From a virus: a stretch of 64,000 nucleotides of DNA. The stretch is taken from IMG/VR virus record IMGVR_UViG_3300030430_005214, positions 26,853-90,852 of that record, one strand, 5' to 3'. The position numbers and the translations under genes were made by a program. The notes beneath the pieces were generated by a model. The model was not told the DNA's origin. It saw only the letters and a list, made by a program, of their open reading frames with translations, and did no database searches. Positions 62,538 through 64,000 of this stretch are shown here, piece by piece (position 1 is the first letter of the stretch; each line of letters opens with the position of its first letter).

Positions 62538-62738
62538 CTACAAAACATGTTCTAATGTAAATTCTAAACACCAAAATGGCTCACTATCACACCAGTAAAC
62601 GAGAACATCGTATATTATTTCATCATCTACTTTGCCCTCTTCTGTAAATTCTTGCACTTCTTGAATATCTATAACGACGCCTATATTATGTATTAAATCG
62701 AATCTTACAAGATCCCCAGGTTTAAAGCTGCAGGGCAT
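62538..62738 (-). CDS. small SH3-like protein, unknown (66 aa)
   Basis: Start at ATG 62738 (MPCSFKPGDLVRF), four bases after the previous gene; a longer frame from 62810 would overlap it. The pattern GDLVRFDLIHNIGVVIDI looks like a small beta-barrel (SH3/KOW-like) protein. Six aromatic residues lie near the C-terminus. No function can be assigned. Confidence 0.45.
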   Translation of the reverse strand: MPCSFKPGDLVRFDLIHNIGVVIDIQEVQEFTEEGKVDDEIIYDVLVYWCDSEPFWCLEFTLEHVL

Positions 62739-62742
62739 CGTT

Positions 62743-63903
62743 TTACTTTTCTTCGGCGGCTTCCTCCAAGCTACCGCCAAAACCAGGTGGTGCTGATTTT
62801 GCTCTATCATATGATGGCTTAGTCATTCCTGGTGAAACATATTTGTTACCGCCCTTTCCGATCAGGCGTATTTTCATTTTTCTATAATTTTTCTTAACTG
62901 CTTTTTGGAACGGTTCATTTTGTTCCTTTTGCATTCTTTTCGTTTTTCGCTTTGACGCTTCTTTCCTTTTTTTTGCGTAATCAAATGCCTTCTTAAGTCT
63001 TTTCTTAACTTTTGGATCTTTCGCATTTTGATATGCCGCCCTTGCTCTCTGATGTATGAGATTTATTATTTGTGATTGTCTTTTGTGAGACTTTGATTTA
63101 AACGACGCTTTTGATAAAGTATCTTTGATATCTTGAACGGTTCTAAACTTTACACTTACAGTATCTTTTGGGTTTTCGTCTGTGTAAAGTCTTCTGGTTG
63201 AGCCCTTTGGTTTTTTACCGGTCCCCTTTTTAGGATCTCGTTTCTTTTTTTCTTCTATACCATGTTCGACGCCTTCGCCAACGTTTCTGCTGATAAAGAT
63301 GGCTTTCGCTTGTTTTTCTGCAGCTTTTTTTGTTTTATGAGTTCCCCTTACTTTACCTTTCTTATCAACGTATACATATTTATCGCCGCGTTTTAAAACT
63401 TTTTCTTCTATCTCAACTGATTCGTTTTTTCTCTCGCCTTTTTTGGAACGAGTTTTTTGATTTTTACAAAACTGCTTCATTGTGAAGCCTTTTGGGTTGT
63501 CGCACTTCTTGGCTCGTTTTTTTCTTTCCGCTTTGGAAAACTTTTCGTTTAAGCCACCAAAAAGGTATGTCTCAAAGTCATATTTTCCACCATAAATGTC
63601 TGAAAGTACGATTCGTCCAAAATCCCTGATACCCGTATCGATATCGATATAATCTTCTTCGTGTAAAGAATATACCGCTTCGCGAATCTCTGGTGAATTC
63701 ATATCAATTTTATCATACTGTTCATCGAAAACATTTTTCAAAACTGATAACTGGGCTGGGGTGAAGTCGCTTTCTTTGTAATAAGGCTCACGTTCAGAAT
63801 CAAAATCATCTTCGTCTTGCTGTTCTTGCAGACCGTGAGGTTCCATATAGGGATGGTCTTTAAGATACTTTGCCATTTTTGGTGAGACTTTAAACTTGAT
63901 CAC
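62743..63903 (-). CDS. Lys-rich basic protein, possibly DNA-binding or virion-packaged (386 aa)
   Basis: The first 130 residues are acidic (QQDEDDFDSEREPYY) and fairly ordered (PAQLSVLKNVFDEQY). From about 130 on it is highly basic with KKAAEKQAKA, KKGTGKKPKGSTRR and KKRKEASKRKTKRMQKE, ending SAPPGFGGSLEEAAEEK. It could condense DNA or be packaged in the head. The start is GTG at 63903, overlapping the next gene's TGA as GTGA. No enzymatic motif seen. Confidence 0.55.
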   Translation of the reverse strand: MIKFKVSPKMAKYLKDHPYMEPHGLQEQQDEDDFDSEREPYYKESDFTPAQLSVLKNVFDEQYDKIDMNSPEIREAVYSLHEEDYIDIDTGIRDFGRIVLSDIYGGKYDFETYLFGGLNEKFSKAERKKRAKKCDNPKGFTMKQFCKNQKTRSKKGERKNESVEIEEKVLKRGDKYVYVDKKGKVRGTHKTKKAAEKQAKAIFISRNVGEGVEHGIEEKKKRDPKKGTGKKPKGSTRRLYTDENPKDTVSVKFRTVQDIKDTLSKASFKSKSHKRQSQIINLIHQRARAAYQNAKDPKVKKRLKKAFDYAKKRKEASKRKTKRMQKEQNEPFQKAVKKNYRKMKIRLIGKGGNKYVSPGMTKPSYDRAKSAPPGFGGSLEEAAEEK

Positions 63904-64000
63904 TTCTTGATAATCTCCACAATTAATTTATCCTTACCCATAAGTAGTCTGTGCCAAGTATAAGCGGGTATAAAATGTGTCTGACCAGCTTCTAATTTAA
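63900..64000 (-). CDS. C-terminal end of a cupin-domain protein (partial)
   Basis: The visible 32 residues read LEAGQTHFIPAYTWHRLLMG and end EIIKK; the segment H-x-IPA-x-TWH-x-L is a typical cupin metal-site strand pair. The gene enters from beyond 64000 and stops at TGA 63900-63902, overlapping the GTG of the next gene. Cupins can be sugar epimerases or dioxygenases; the partial sequence cannot decide. Confidence 0.55.
   Translation of the reverse strand, partial: KLEAGQTHFIPAYTWHRLLMGKDKLIVEIIKK

Noticed and set aside
1-64000. CRISPR arrays, tRNA genes, insertion sequences, integrase or attachment sites
   Set aside because: No regular repeats, cloverleaf segments or transposase motifs were seen by eye in the gaps between genes, which are mostly short.

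Overview
The window is an AT-rich stretch (roughly two thirds A+T by eye) of a tailed-phage genome, most likely a large T4-related myovirus from a marine or aquatic setting. The contractile-tail assignment rests on a gp6-like baseplate wedge protein, a gp25-like wedge protein, a gp55-like late sigma factor, a PhoH-family ATPase and a PD-(D/E)XK nuclease. No terminase, portal, major capsid, DNA polymerase, tRNA or integrase is visible, so only part of the genome is shown. The host should be Gram-negative, because the phage carries genes for Kdo-like and other surface sugars and two Sec-type lipoproteins. One lipoprotein carries MopE-like DNDCDG repeats, common in Myxococcota, Bradymonadota and related lineages; this is a weak host hint.

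Layout. Almost everything reads on the minus strand in very tight order, often with stop and start codons overlapping (TAATG, TGATG, ATGA). From left to right: (1) 1-30191, tail and baseplate genes, including three giant proteins (1268, 3019 and 2603 residues), gp6- and gp25-like wedge proteins, a putative spike or hub-associated protein and an M15-like peptidase; (2) 30176-31620, a small transcription block with a gp55-like sigma factor and a zinc-ribbon protein; (3) 31630-49754, an 18-kb surface-glycan island with nucleotide-sugar enzymes, a KdsA-type synthase, two CMP-sugar synthetases, a small HAD phosphatase, a GmhA-like isomerase, a dehydroquinate-synthase-like cyclase, two DegT/StrS aminotransferases, an FkbM methyltransferase and several glycosyltransferases; (4) 49762-53269, nuclease, metallopeptidase and PhoH; (5) 53451-54209, a lone plus-strand trypsin-like lipoprotein with its own regulatory region; (6) 54206-59188, small proteins, a Fis-like helix-turn-helix protein, an unusual RNA-ligase/NMNAT fusion and a second HExxH protein; (7) 59212-64000, a compact adenylosuccinate synthetase, the VWA/MopE lipoprotein, small unknowns and the end of a cupin gene.

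How it fits together. The tail genes and the gp55-like factor point to T4-style late expression; a TATAAATA box lies upstream of the protease gene. The glycan island has most steps for two sugar routes: a UDP-2,3-diamino sugar (dehydrogenase, Gfo/Idh, aminotransferase, acetyltransferase) and a CMP-activated ulosonic, amino-ulosonic or aminocyclitol-like sugar (KdsA type, HAD, NeuA type, SIS, cyclase, aminotransferase). Its glycosyltransferases could use these to remodel the host envelope or to decorate virions. The two lipoproteins are candidates for altering the infected cell surface. These functional links are inferred from gene content and order, not shown by the sequence.
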